Of a DNA stretch of 49,729 bases, positions 38,749-47,201 are shown in pieces. Every line of letters starts with the position of its first letter. Positions within the stretch are counted from its first letter, which is position 1. Where the stretch lies: positions 1 to 49,729 of the forward strand of contig NZ_VWXX01000029.1 of NCBI RefSeq assembly GCF_008632335.1, in the 5' to 3' direction. Below the pieces are notes generated by a model that saw nothing but the letters and a program-made list of their open reading frames with translations, was not told the origin of the DNA and ran no database searches. This DNA comes from Thiohalocapsa marina. Lineage in GTDB: Bacteria > Pseudomonadota > Gammaproteobacteria > Chromatiales > Chromatiaceae. Made by a program: the position numbers and the translations under genes.

Positions 38749-39336
38749 TCAGCCCGATCCAGGCGTGCGGATGACGGTTCCGCGACGTCGCCCCAGCGCC
38801 CTCACCGACAGCCCGGCGCAGCGATACAGTGCGCAGAGCGGACAGTCCTGATCGAAGCGCCCGTTGCGGGTGATCAGATAGTCGATCTCGCAGGTGGGGC
38901 AGTGGTGAAGCTCGGCATCGCCATTGCGCAGGTCGCGCGCCAGGGTCCAGCAGCGCGTCATGTCCAGGCTGTTCTCGGCCCCGAGCAAGGCGTGCAGGGC
39001 ATCATGTGCGCGGATCACGGCCTGAATCGGCCGGGCCTGACGCGCGTTCGCCGGGTCCTGCTCACCCGCAGCCGGCAACTGCCGAAACCGCCGATAGGCC
39101 GTTGCGAACAACGAGGCCTGCAGCTGCAGGGAGCGGGTCGTGATCACCGTCGCCCCGGCGGCGGGTAACTGTCCCGAAGGGGCCGGCGCCCCATGCACCT
39201 CGCGATAGAGCGCGCGCAGCGCATCGCGTGGAATGTCAGTCTCCTGATGCACGATGGACAGGCGCGTGCGCCGCGCGATCAGCGCCAGGGCCAGCTGCAC
39301 CCGGGCGTGCCCGTGAAGCATCGACCCCAGGCGCAT
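38749..39336 (-). CDS. FlhC/SetC/AcaC-like transcriptional activator
   Basis: 195 residues. ALALIARRTRLSIVHQETDI, PRDALRALYREVHGAPAPSG and QLQASLFATAYRRF match the FlhC N-terminal helical domain; HCPTCEIDYLITRNG and QDCPLCALYRC carry the zinc-binding cysteines of FlhC. In SXT and IncA/C elements SetC/AcaC, with SetD/AcaD, forms the master activator of transfer genes. It starts in a TGATG overlap with the FlhD-like gene. Best seen as the regulator of the tra operons, with candidate sites at 18152 and 41227. Confidence 0.82.
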   Translation of the reverse strand: MRLGSMLHGHARVQLALALIARRTRLSIVHQETDIPRDALRALYREVHGAPAPSGQLPAAGATVITTRSLQLQASLFATAYRRFRQLPAAGEQDPANARQARPIQAVIRAHDALHALLGAENSLDMTRCWTLARDLRNGDAELHHCPTCEIDYLITRNGRFDQDCPLCALYRCAGLSVRALGRRRGTVIRTPGSG

Positions 39337-39692
39337 CAGGCCGCCCCCGGGCGGTCATCGAGGCCAAGCGCGCTCAGTTGGCGCAGCAGCAGATGCAGCT
39401 GCGGCAGTGGCTGCGTGGGCGCCGCCGTGCAGGCCGCGAGCAGTCGCAGCGACTCCGTCGGCAGCCGCGGCTGAAACACCGCCCCCGGCATGCGCGCCAG
39501 ACGCTCGATGGCCTCGCTGTCGGCGCTCGCCAGCCAGGCCGCGAGCGTCTCATCCAGACCGAACAGCGCCTGGGCCAGTGCCGGCTCAGCCCGCAGCCAG
39601 TCGCGCACCGTATGCAGATAGCTGCGGTTGAGCCGGTGAATCGACTCCACGAGCGACTCGGGCCGGATCCTCGGTGGCATGCGCATCGTCAT
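39336..39692 (-). CDS. FlhD/SetD/AcaD-like transcriptional activator subunit
   Basis: 118 residues from ATG 39692 (ATGs at 39710, 39686 and 39680 are alternatives). SLVESIHRLNRSYLHTVRDW matches the FlhD start (I-x-x-L-N-x-S-Y-L), followed by FGLDETLAAWLASADSEAIE, LARMPGAVFQPRLPTESLRL. Coupled to the FlhC-like gene, giving an FlhD4C2-type complex. It follows the partition genes on the same strand, 92 bp after the ParR-like stop, so the activator may be expressed from the parM transcript. Confidence 0.75.
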   Translation of the reverse strand: MTMRMPPRIRPESLVESIHRLNRSYLHTVRDWLRAEPALAQALFGLDETLAAWLASADSEAIERLARMPGAVFQPRLPTESLRLLAACTAAPTQPLPQLHLLLRQLSALGLDDRPGAA

Positions 39693-39784
39693 CGTTGTTC
39701 TCGTCTCCATGCTGATCCGGGCGCAGTCCGGTCGCGCTGCCCGGCTTCGGTAAGATTGGGCACCAGTCTGCACCCGCTCTGATC

Positions 39785-40069
39785 TCAGTCCGTCAGGCTC
39801 AGCGCCCCAAGCAGGCCCGCGCGCTGGGCCTCGAGCTGCGGGTCGGCCCGGTCAGGCGCGCCCTCGGGCAGCGCCTGGGGCAGAATGGCGCCGCCCCTGA
39901 CGCCGGCCTCCGTCACAGGCCTTCCCTGTGCCACCAGCCCCAGCAGTGTCAGCTGCCGCAGCCGCTCGGCGCGCCGCCGCGGCGGCAGGGGCGCGAGCAC
40001 GGCAAACAGCTCCGGATGCAGCTGCGCGCTCAGGCACACCTGGATGCGCAGGGTCTCAGCGGCAGCCAT
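39785..40069 (-). CDS. Small ParR/StbB-like partner of the ParM protein
   Basis: 94 residues, MAAAETLRIQVCLSAQLHPE, LFAVLAPLPPRRRAERLRQL, ending AGLLGALSLTD. The N-terminal short strand plus two helices resembles ribbon-helix-helix proteins. Its start overlaps the last 14 bases of the parM-like gene, the usual parM-parR order. DNA adaptor role is inferred from context; sequence similarity alone is weak. Confidence 0.6.
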   Translation of the reverse strand: MAAAETLRIQVCLSAQLHPELFAVLAPLPPRRRAERLRQLTLLGLVAQGRPVTEAGVRGGAILPQALPEGAPDRADPQLEAQRAGLLGALSLTD

Positions 40070-41042
40070 AGTGGAAATACCCCCGTGCGTTGGCCCCCAC
40101 CGGATCTGGCGGCAGCTGCAGCGGCACCGCCGGAAACACCCGGCGCACCGCTGGCTCGAACAGCGCCGCCCCGCCCCCGGTCAGGAGCAGCAGATCGACA
40201 TTGGTCTGCTCATGGCGCAGATCCCGGCGCAGCGCCTCCAGCGCCACTGCGCCGACCTCGCGGGCCGCGAGCTGTAGGTAAGGTGCGAGCGCCACCCAGT
40301 CGCCGTGCAACAGGATCGCCGGGCGCCCCTGCGCCAGCGCCTGCTCGATGGCCGCCACCGGCGCCTTGCCGGCGCGCTGACCGCGCAGGCGCTCGGCCGC
40401 CGCATCGATGAGCACGCTCATGGCCTCCAGGCTGGTGCCCGAGGCGGTGCGGCGCAGGTCGCCGTTGACCAGCACCGCCCAGTCCACCGAGAAAAACCCC
40501 ACATCGATCACCAGCACCGTGCCGGCACCGATGCGCTCCAGCGTCGGCGCATCCGCGCGCATCAGCAGCTCCACGAAGGCCCCCACCGGCTGGGCGATGA
40601 CGCGCACCTCGGCGATCTCCACCGCACCGTCGGTCAGGGCATGGCGGCCCTGCAGCCGCGCGCGCAACCGCTCGCGCTGGGCAGGTTCCATGGCCTGTGC
40701 CACGGGCAGTCCAGTCACCAGCCGGTCGATCCGCTGCGCGCCGATCACCTGCAGCGCTGCGAGCAGCAGCGCCTGATAGGTGTCGCTCGTCACGTAGTCC
40801 TCATGCAGCGCGCGCTGCCAGCCGGAGACCCGCGCCGGGGCCACCCCGGCGATCCAGTGCTGTCCGTGCACCGACACCGCGATACCGTCCGGCGAGCGGC
40901 TGTTGCCGGACTCCAGACGCTGCGCCACATGCAGCTGCGGCGCCGCCACCGCCGGCAGCACCTGCGTCCGCGGCGTGCTGCCGCAGGCACCCGCGGCAAG
41001 CTTCAGGTTGCTGTAACCGATATCGAGACCAACAACGAACAT
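40056..41042 (-). CDS. parM: ParM/StbA-like actin-fold segregation protein
   Basis: 328 residues from ATG 41042 (AGGA 9 nt upstream). Actin-fold phosphate motif MFVVGLDIGYSNLKLA at the N-terminus, second phosphate loop VLVIDVGFFSVDWAVL near residue 180, and adenosine motif LLLLTGGGAALFEPAV near 300: the ParM/StbA layout. ParM filaments push plasmid copies apart; several SXT/R391 ICEs carry such a system to stabilise the excised circular form. Operon with the ParR-like gene and flhDC-like genes. Confidence 0.85.
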   Translation of the reverse strand: MFVVGLDIGYSNLKLAAGACGSTPRTQVLPAVAAPQLHVAQRLESGNSRSPDGIAVSVHGQHWIAGVAPARVSGWQRALHEDYVTSDTYQALLLAALQVIGAQRIDRLVTGLPVAQAMEPAQRERLRARLQGRHALTDGAVEIAEVRVIAQPVGAFVELLMRADAPTLERIGAGTVLVIDVGFFSVDWAVLVNGDLRRTASGTSLEAMSVLIDAAAERLRGQRAGKAPVAAIEQALAQGRPAILLHGDWVALAPYLQLAAREVGAVALEALRRDLRHEQTNVDLLLLTGGGAALFEPAVRRVFPAVPLQLPPDPVGANARGYFHYGCR

Positions 41043-41406
41043 GCGGCGTCCTGATCGAGGGTGACAACTGCATGCGAGCAGGCCTTTGGGGCGCTCAGCC
41101 CCGAGGCCCTCCTCGCGTGCCCGATGCCGTCGGGTGCCCTGCAACCCCTTCCAGACCGGCTGCAGCGCCCCTGAACGACGCCGGGCAGCATGCCGCTCCC
41201 GCCGTTAGGGCGAAACCGATCAAGATGCCCAAAAAACAGCGTCTTTCGCGGCTGCGGCCACCTTGGCCCTGCAGTAGGCTGTGCCGCCGCTGGCCAATGC
41301 CGCGCCCGGCTCGCCCTGTCTGGTGCCCTCTCAGGTGCCCTGTTTGGTTCCGGGGCGTCTCGGGCCAGGCCACGGGTCTGTCAACGCACCACCGCCGAGC
41401 GAGCCC
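41043..41406. promoter_or_regulatory. Divergent parM/traI upstream region (promoters, possible oriT)
   Basis: Holds a GGGGC-GCTCA-GCCCC hairpin near 41090, GGTGCCCT at 41133, 41322 and 41334, and the motif shared with the traF region. No gene is supported, though the traI frame is open back to 41281. Whether it includes oriT cannot be decided from sequence; in SXT oriT lies elsewhere. Confidence 0.4.
41227..41253 (+). promoter_or_regulatory. Motif shared with the traF upstream region (candidate activator site)
   Basis: GCCCAAAAAACAGC-GT-CTTTCGCGGCT; the last 11 bases match the traF-side copy (18152-18177) at 10 positions and the A-rich block matches with one extra base. Confidence 0.4.
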
Positions 41407-42948
41407 ATGCACCTCCTGCGCCGTCTTCGTTCCCTTGCCATCCCTGCACCCACTGGCCAGGTGGCACCGGCACCGATGCCGACACCCGGGCCGACGCCGA
41501 TGCCGACACCCGGGCCGCCACAGGTCCCGGGCCTTGTACCGGTGCCAACGTCTCCACCCCCATCCCCCGCCGCGCCCGACGAGCCCATTCCCCGCTATCC
41601 GCCGCGTCCGCCGGGTCTGCCCCTGCCGCCGCTGGAGCAGCTGGTGGCGACGCAGCAGACGTTGATCGCCCGGCTGCGACGCGAGCTGACCCTGGGCAAC
41701 GATGAAGACGGCACCGATCGTTGGGCGGCCTATGTCGCGCCCGTGATCCAGCGTTACGCCGCCTGCGTGCACCTGATCCCCGCGAGCGCGAGCGCTCACC
41801 ATCATGCGGCCGGCGGGCTCTATCGGCATGGCCTGGAGGCCGCCTTCCATGCCGCGCGCGCCAGCCGCGCGGTCATGGTCGGGCTGGACCGCCCGCGCGC
41901 CGAGCAGCGGCGCCTGGAACCGCGCCTGCGCACGGCCGCCGCCCTCGGCGGTCTGCTGCAGGCCGCCGGGACGGTCTTTCATGCCGTCGTCATCACCGAC
42001 CCGGAGGCGCGCAGCACCTGGTCGCCGGTCACGGAGGACCTCAACGACTGGGCGGCACGCGAGGGCATCGCACGCTATGTCGTGCGCTGGCGCTTGCCGG
42101 GTCCTCAGGTCGAGCGAGACGGTCAGCAGCTGTTCAACCTGATCGCCCTGAAGCGTATTCTGACGACCGACGTCGAGCGCTGGCTCTATGACCCCGATCC
42201 CGACATCTACAACGGCTTCATCGCCGCGGTGACCGGCGTGCCCTACGACAGCGTGCTCGTGGAGCTCGTGCGCCAGGCCAGGCTTCACAGCATCGAGCAG
42301 GATCTGCGTGCACACCATGGCCAGCCCGGAGACGAGCCCCCGCCGCGACAGCCTGTTGTCACGGCGACCGATGAGGGGGCAGGGCAGGTGAGCACGGCGC
42401 CCAACAACGTTGCAGACATAGGCTCAGAACCCGGCTCAGAACGCTGCACTGACTCAGGCCCTGTCTCTGCAGCCCCAGCACCAGACGCGGAACCAGAGCC
42501 GGAACCAGATCCGGAACACCAACAACCGTCGACCCCGGCGCGCCCGCCACACTCAGCGCCACGCCGACCAGCCAAGCAACCGCCGCCTGCGACGCCTCCG
42601 AGGACCGACAGCGCTGCACGTCTGCTCGCGCTGCTGCGCACGCGCACGGCACCGACAGCCGCGCCACCCTCTGAGGCCGACCACCTCACCTGGCGTGACG
42701 GTCTGCTCTGGCTGCGCTATCCGCAGTGGTTCACGGCCGCCGGCTGGGACCCTGCCGAAGCCGCACAGGCACTGAGCGCCGACGGTCTGATCGAGCCCGA
42801 TCCGAAGACCCCGATGCGCCGGGTCCGTGAGTATGACGGGCAGCGCTGGCTGGTGCTCACGGCCGAGCTCTCGGCGCAGGCCCACGGGCAGCTCCCGAAG
42901 ACGCTGACGCCCAAAGCGAACCAAGCCACCCCGGCGGCGGCGTCCTGA
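41407..42948 (+). CDS. traI: TraI-like relaxase of the MobH family (TraI_2), altered HD site
   Basis: 513 residues from ATG 41407. A Pro-rich linker with two PMPTPGPT/PMPTPGPP repeats precedes the TraI_2 domain: RWAAYVAPVIQRYAACVHLI, ASAHHHAAGGLYRHGLEAAF (three-His motif, residues ~128-148), WSPVTEDLNDWAAREGIARY, YNGFIAAVTGVPYDSVLVEL. A second Pro/Glu-rich linker leads to the C-terminal DUF1528-type domain (WRDGLLWLRYPQWF, RVREYDGQRWLVLT). MobH relaxases nick oriT. The HD pair expected in A-L-L-H-D-x-G-K reads GGLLQAAGTVFH here, so both metal ligands are replaced. It overlaps traD in TGATG. Confidence 0.85.
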   Translation: MHLLRRLRSLAIPAPTGQVAPAPMPTPGPTPMPTPGPPQVPGLVPVPTSPPPSPAAPDEPIPRYPPRPPGLPLPPLEQLVATQQTLIARLRRELTLGNDEDGTDRWAAYVAPVIQRYAACVHLIPASASAHHHAAGGLYRHGLEAAFHAARASRAVMVGLDRPRAEQRRLEPRLRTAAALGGLLQAAGTVFHAVVITDPEARSTWSPVTEDLNDWAAREGIARYVVRWRLPGPQVERDGQQLFNLIALKRILTTDVERWLYDPDPDIYNGFIAAVTGVPYDSVLVELVRQARLHSIEQDLRAHHGQPGDEPPPRQPVVTATDEGAGQVSTAPNNVADIGSEPGSERCTDSGPVSAAPAPDAEPEPEPDPEHQQPSTPARPPHSAPRRPAKQPPPATPPRTDSAARLLALLRTRTAPTAAPPSEADHLTWRDGLLWLRYPQWFTAAGWDPAEAAQALSADGLIEPDPKTPMRRVREYDGQRWLVLTAELSAQAHGQLPKTLTPKANQATPAAAS

Positions 42949-44813
42949 TGGACCGCTACCACACCCCCTGGCGCTCCAACTTCGAGGCCGTCGCGGTCGC
43001 CCTCTGGCTCCTGCTCGGCGCCTTCGCCTATGCCAGCGCCGGGCATTGGCAGCTGCACAGTGCCGCGTTTCAGACCTTCGCCCTCGGTGCGCTCGCGATG
43101 GCCCTGACCTGGCTGCCGGGGGCGCTGCGCATGCGCGCGATCCGCGCCGGGCTCGCCGGCCGGGCGCTCGCCTTCGTCACCGCCGGGCAACTGGCGGAGA
43201 CCATGCACCGCGTCCAGGGCCAGCTCTGGCTCGGGCGCGGCTTCGAGTGGGAGCGCGAGCAGGCGCAGCTGGCGCATGACCTGCTCCGCGTCGGTCCGTC
43301 GCGGCTGACCGCGCTCTCCCCAACCCAGATCGGCGCCTATTGGCTGCATGGCCTGGCCCCGCGCGAGGACGACTTGGCCGTGCCGCTCTCCACCATCGAG
43401 GGCCACATGCTGGTAGTCGGCACCACCGGCGCGGGCAAGACGCGGCTGTTCGATCTGCTGATCACGCAGGCGGTGCTGCGCGGCGAGGCGGTGCTGATCA
43501 TCGATCCCAAGGGCGATCGGGAGCTGCGCGACAACGCCCGGCGCGCCTGTGTGCTCGCCGGGCGGCCGGAGAAGTTCGCCGCCTTCCATCCCGCCTTCCC
43601 CGAGCAGTCCTGCCGCATCGACCCCATGGCCAGCTTCGGCCGGCATACGGAGCTCGCCAGCCGTATCGCCGCCCTGGTGCCCTCGGAGACCGGCGCCGAT
43701 CCGTTCAAGGCCTTCGGCCAGATGGCCATGAGCCACATCATCGCCGGGCTCCTGCTGGTGGAGGAGCGGCCGAACCTGGTGAAGCTGCGGCATTATCTGG
43801 AAGGTGGCGTGGATGCCCTGGTCGAGCGGGCGCTTGCGACCTACTGCGCCCGGGTCGATGCGGGCTTCGACCGCGATGCCCTGGTCAGTCGCGCACGCGA
43901 CGGCCAGGGCCGGGTGCAGACCCTGATCCGCCACTACCGCAGCCGTATCGCCCCGCGCCACCCCTCCTCGGTCATCGACGGCCTGGTGAACATGCACGAG
44001 CACGAGCGGGTGCATTTCTCCAAGATGGTCGCGAGCCTGATGCCGGTGCTGGTGATGCTCACCTCGGGGCCGCTCGGGCCGCTGCTCTCACCGGATGCGC
44101 AGGACCCGGACGATGGGCGCGACCTCATGCGCATGACCGATCTGATCAACGACGGCTATGTGGCCTATATCGGGCTCGATTCGCTCTCCGACGGCATGGT
44201 CGGCAGCGCCATCGGCTCGCTGTTGATCGCCGAGCTGACCGCCATCGCCGGCGACCGCTACAACTATGGCGTCAACAACCAGCCCGTGAGCGTCTTCATC
44301 GACGAGGCCGCCGAGGTCATGAACGACCCCTTCGTGCAGCTGCTCAACAAGGGCCGCGGGGCCAAGCTGAGGGTCACCGTGGCGACCCAGAGCTTCGCCG
44401 ATTTCGCCGCGCGCACCGGCAGCCGCGACAAGGCGACCCAGGTGCTGGCGAATCTGAACAACCTCATTGCGCTGCGCGTGCTCGATGCCGAGACCCAGAC
44501 CTACATCACCGACAGTCTGCCGAAGATCCGCCTGAAGACGGTCATGCGCACCCAGGCGAGCAGCACCCAGTCGGACAATCCGCTGCTCTACAGCGGCAAC
44601 GCCGGCGAGCGGCTGATCGAGGAGGAGGGCGAGCTGCTGCCGCCGGCGCTGCTCGGGCATCTGCCGAACCTGGAGTACATCGGCCGTCTGGCCGGCGGGC
44701 GCACGATCAAGGGCCGGCTGCCGATCCTGGTGGCGCCAGAGCATCTCTCGGAGGCGGCGACATCGAAGCATGCCAGCCCGGCTGCAGCGGGTGCGCTCAC
44801 CCATGGCCGCTGA
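42948..44813 (+). CDS. traD: Type IV coupling protein TraD
   Basis: 621 residues. Two N-terminal membrane segments (VAVALWLLLGAFAYAS and FALGALAMALTWLPGA), then the ATPase: Walker A VVGTTGAGKTRLFDLLITQA near residue 160, ILIIDPKGD-type VLIIDPKGDRELRDNARRA, Walker B VSVFIDEAAEVMNDPFVQLL near 445, and VTVATQSFADFAARTGSRDK. This is the TraD/TraG coupling family of SXT-type ICEs, which brings the relaxosome to the T4SS. Start overlaps traI; the end overlaps the DUF4400 gene. Confidence 0.93.
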   Translation: MDRYHTPWRSNFEAVAVALWLLLGAFAYASAGHWQLHSAAFQTFALGALAMALTWLPGALRMRAIRAGLAGRALAFVTAGQLAETMHRVQGQLWLGRGFEWEREQAQLAHDLLRVGPSRLTALSPTQIGAYWLHGLAPREDDLAVPLSTIEGHMLVVGTTGAGKTRLFDLLITQAVLRGEAVLIIDPKGDRELRDNARRACVLAGRPEKFAAFHPAFPEQSCRIDPMASFGRHTELASRIAALVPSETGADPFKAFGQMAMSHIIAGLLLVEERPNLVKLRHYLEGGVDALVERALATYCARVDAGFDRDALVSRARDGQGRVQTLIRHYRSRIAPRHPSSVIDGLVNMHEHERVHFSKMVASLMPVLVMLTSGPLGPLLSPDAQDPDDGRDLMRMTDLINDGYVAYIGLDSLSDGMVGSAIGSLLIAELTAIAGDRYNYGVNNQPVSVFIDEAAEVMNDPFVQLLNKGRGAKLRVTVATQSFADFAARTGSRDKATQVLANLNNLIALRVLDAETQTYITDSLPKIRLKTVMRTQASSTQSDNPLLYSGNAGERLIEEEGELLPPALLGHLPNLEYIGRLAGGRTIKGRLPILVAPEHLSEAATSKHASPAAAGALTHGR

Positions 44814-45465
44814 GCGCCAACCCCAGTCGAGCTGGCTCTGGACCACCAGCGTCACCCTCGGGCTGCTGCTGATGGAATTCATCCTGCTCTCGGCCCTGGT
44901 GCCGACGGACTGGTCCAACCGGGTGCGCGATCAGGAGGTCCGCTGGATCAGCGCGGAGCTGGGCCTGGAGAGCGCCACGGCCATCTTCGCAACCGCCCAG
45001 GGCTGGTACGGTGCGCTCTTTCTCAACACCGGCCTGGTCGATGCCAGTTACCGCCTCCTGCTGCCGGACGAGGCCGCCGTGCGTCACACGCCGGAACTGG
45101 GCAAGCTCGCCGAGAACCCGATCTGGCCCTGGATGAAAGGAAGGCTCGATGTGGTCTGGTATTCGCTCTACATGGCCATCCAGCGCCTGGTGGTGCTACT
45201 CGCCTGGTGGCCGTTTCTCGCCTTCGCCCTGGTCGGGGCGATCGGCGACGGGCTGCTGCGCCGGCGCATCCGCCAGGCCGGGTTCGACTATCCGAGTCCG
45301 CTCGCGCATCGCCTCGCCGTGCGCGGGATGCTCGGGCTCGGGTTCGTCGTCTCACTTGGGTTGTTCGCGCCCGTACCATTGCCGCCGCTGGCGGTACCGG
45401 TGCTCGCCGTCGCGCTGGCAGCCGCCTTGTCCCTGATGCTGACGCAGACGCAGAAGCGCCTTTGA
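44803..45465 (+). CDS. DUF4400-family ICE inner-membrane protein
   Basis: 220 residues from ATG 44803, inside the end of traD. Membrane segments VTLGLLLMEFILLSALVPTD, RLVVLLAWWPFLAFALVGAI, VRGMLGLGFVVSLGLFAP and VPVLAVALAAALSLML. DRLDVVWYSLY and RRIRQAGFDYPSPLAHRLAV are in keeping with the DUF4400 family, which always follows traD in SXT/R391-like and GI-type ICEs. Function unknown, probably part of the coupling complex. It is the last recognisable transfer gene here; traL and the T4SS core do not follow. Confidence 0.85.
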   Translation: MAAERQPQSSWLWTTSVTLGLLLMEFILLSALVPTDWSNRVRDQEVRWISAELGLESATAIFATAQGWYGALFLNTGLVDASYRLLLPDEAAVRHTPELGKLAENPIWPWMKGRLDVVWYSLYMAIQRLVVLLAWWPFLAFALVGAIGDGLLRRRIRQAGFDYPSPLAHRLAVRGMLGLGFVVSLGLFAPVPLPPLAVPVLAVALAAALSLMLTQTQKRL

Positions 45466-45659
45466 CCGCGCCGGCATGGCGCCAGCGGCGTCTCTTTGGC
45501 TCAGAAAGGCATGACGGTCGCTGTCACCCGACCATGCACCCGGTGGCGCGTCAGACCGACTGTTTAGGCAGGGCAGGGCACCGCAATGACCACGCTCGAT
45601 CCCTGGCGCCAGTCCGGCGCCACCATCACATCGAAACAGGCCTGTCGCGTGTTTGGAGA

Positions 45660-46727
45660 TCAATCGTGCACGCAGCTGGCCATGTTTCGCTGCTGGTGCA
45701 AGCTGAAGAACCGCAACATCTCGCGGCTGGCGTCAGGCCCGCGCGGCTCGGTGTAGGAGCCGGCTGGGCTGCCGCCCGACCAAGCGTGACCGACGCCGTG
45801 CAGGATCCAATGCTCGATCAGCGGCGTGTCCCGCCCGTCAAGGTATTGGATCTGACTGAAACCGATTCCCCACGCGCTCCGCCCGTGGTTGGTTTGCGTG
45901 CGGAGTCTGGCGCCACCCTTGATCTGCTCGATGATGCGCCTCGCGTTGGCGGGATGGACGCAGGTGTCGCGGTCGCCGTGGAAGATAATGGTCGGCATCA
46001 ATGGGGCTCGGTTATCCTGTGTCCGTCTATTCGGTCGTGGCTGGTCGGGCTGATGTGGCCCACCTGCGCGCATGAGCTCAAGGGCCGAGGGAAGGTCATT
46101 GGCAATGCCTTGGGGCACCCCCGAATGGATACCGATCGCGGCGAACAGCTCGGGGTACGCGAGTCCCATGATGAGCGCCTCGGCACCTCCGGCCGAGAGG
46201 CCCGCGACATAGACCCGCGTCGGGTCGATAGGATAGTCGCGAAGGATATCGCGGATGGCGCCGGCGATCAGCGCGGGCTCGCCATCGTCACGGACCTGAT
46301 CCCCGGGGCGGAACCAGTTCCAGCATTGGGTCGCGTTGGCTGAGGTCGACTGCTCTGGATAGGCAACCAGGAAGGACTGCGCCTCAGCAAGCGCGTTCAT
46401 TCCCGTTCCCGCCGCAAAGTCGTCAGCCGATTGGGTGCAGCCATGCAGCATCACGACGAGCGGGCGGGGGACTTCAGGAGCGCCACTCGGACGATAGAGT
46501 TTGTAGTCGAGCTGGCCCGTCGCGCTGCGGTAACAGTGTGTCTCGAAGCGCGCGCCCGGCGGCGGTACGAACGCCCGTGGCGTGCCGGACGCTCCTGCCG
46601 AAGACTCCGGCGGACCGCCCCCGTGCCACGCCTTGAGCCGATCAAACAGTCCGAACAGGCTTGCTGGCAGGCCCTCATGGGCACGCCGGATCATTGCGGA
46701 TAGATCGATCTTGGGCCAGCGGGTCAT
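45660..46727 (-). CDS. PHB-depolymerase-family esterase
   Basis: 355 residues. LVVMLHGCTQSADDFAAGTG (oxyanion region), VYVAGLSAGGAEALIMGLAY (nucleophile Ser in G-L-S-A-G), PTIIFHGDRDTCVHPANARR (Asp) and VGHAWSGGSPAGSYTEPRGP (His) give a full alpha/beta-hydrolase triad of the PHB depolymerase / feruloyl esterase-like group (TIGR01840 pattern). No clear signal peptide, so intracellular; the substrate may be poly-3-hydroxybutyrate or another ester. Likely chromosomal and outside the ICE. Bases 45466-45659 hold no gene. Confidence 0.88.
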   Translation of the reverse strand: MTRWPKIDLSAMIRRAHEGLPASLFGLFDRLKAWHGGGPPESSAGASGTPRAFVPPPGARFETHCYRSATGQLDYKLYRPSGAPEVPRPLVVMLHGCTQSADDFAAGTGMNALAEAQSFLVAYPEQSTSANATQCWNWFRPGDQVRDDGEPALIAGAIRDILRDYPIDPTRVYVAGLSAGGAEALIMGLAYPELFAAIGIHSGVPQGIANDLPSALELMRAGGPHQPDQPRPNRRTQDNRAPLMPTIIFHGDRDTCVHPANARRIIEQIKGGARLRTQTNHGRSAWGIGFSQIQYLDGRDTPLIEHWILHGVGHAWSGGSPAGSYTEPRGPDASREMLRFFSLHQQRNMASCVHD

Positions 46728-47201
46728 GATTGGGTCAAGCTTCAGAAGGTGAGAGGTTCAGGACTCGGGCGTTCTGAACCCATCGGTTGCGGAATGTGTC
46801 GGTGGGGCCCTATGAGCGGGGCTTGCGTGACGTCGAGCTCAGACGGCAATGATGCGACACCCTTTACCTTGATCGCCATCGAACGATTGGATGCGGTGCA
46901 GACCGCTTTGCGCACGCAGCGGTGATGACCTGGATACGAATAAGTGGACGCCGCACAGTGGCCGCTATGGAGCAAATGCCCTCGTCACCGGAAGCTCATG
47001 GGACCGCTGGCGATGACCGGATCGCCCCAGAAGGCGACCTCGCCGCCCTCGGGACTGAGCGGAAGAATTTGTGGCACCCGCTGCGGACATTCAGGAGCCG
47101 TGTAGCTGCCGCGCTGATTCCGCAAAGGCCACGCCACCGGAGACCTTGGTGCCCGCAAAAAGCTGTTCCGGCGACTCCCCGGCTCTGCGCGGCGGGGCGC
47201 T
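46728..47201. other. Non-coding interval
   Basis: No supported gene between the esterase and the HugZ-type gene; both flanking genes are on the minus strand, so promoter elements of the esterase should lie here but none stands out. Confidence 0.4.

Noticed and set aside
41043-41406. oriT assigned to the parM-traI divergent region
   Set aside because: Hairpin and short repeats exist, but no match to a known oriT can be made by eye and in SXT the site lies elsewhere.
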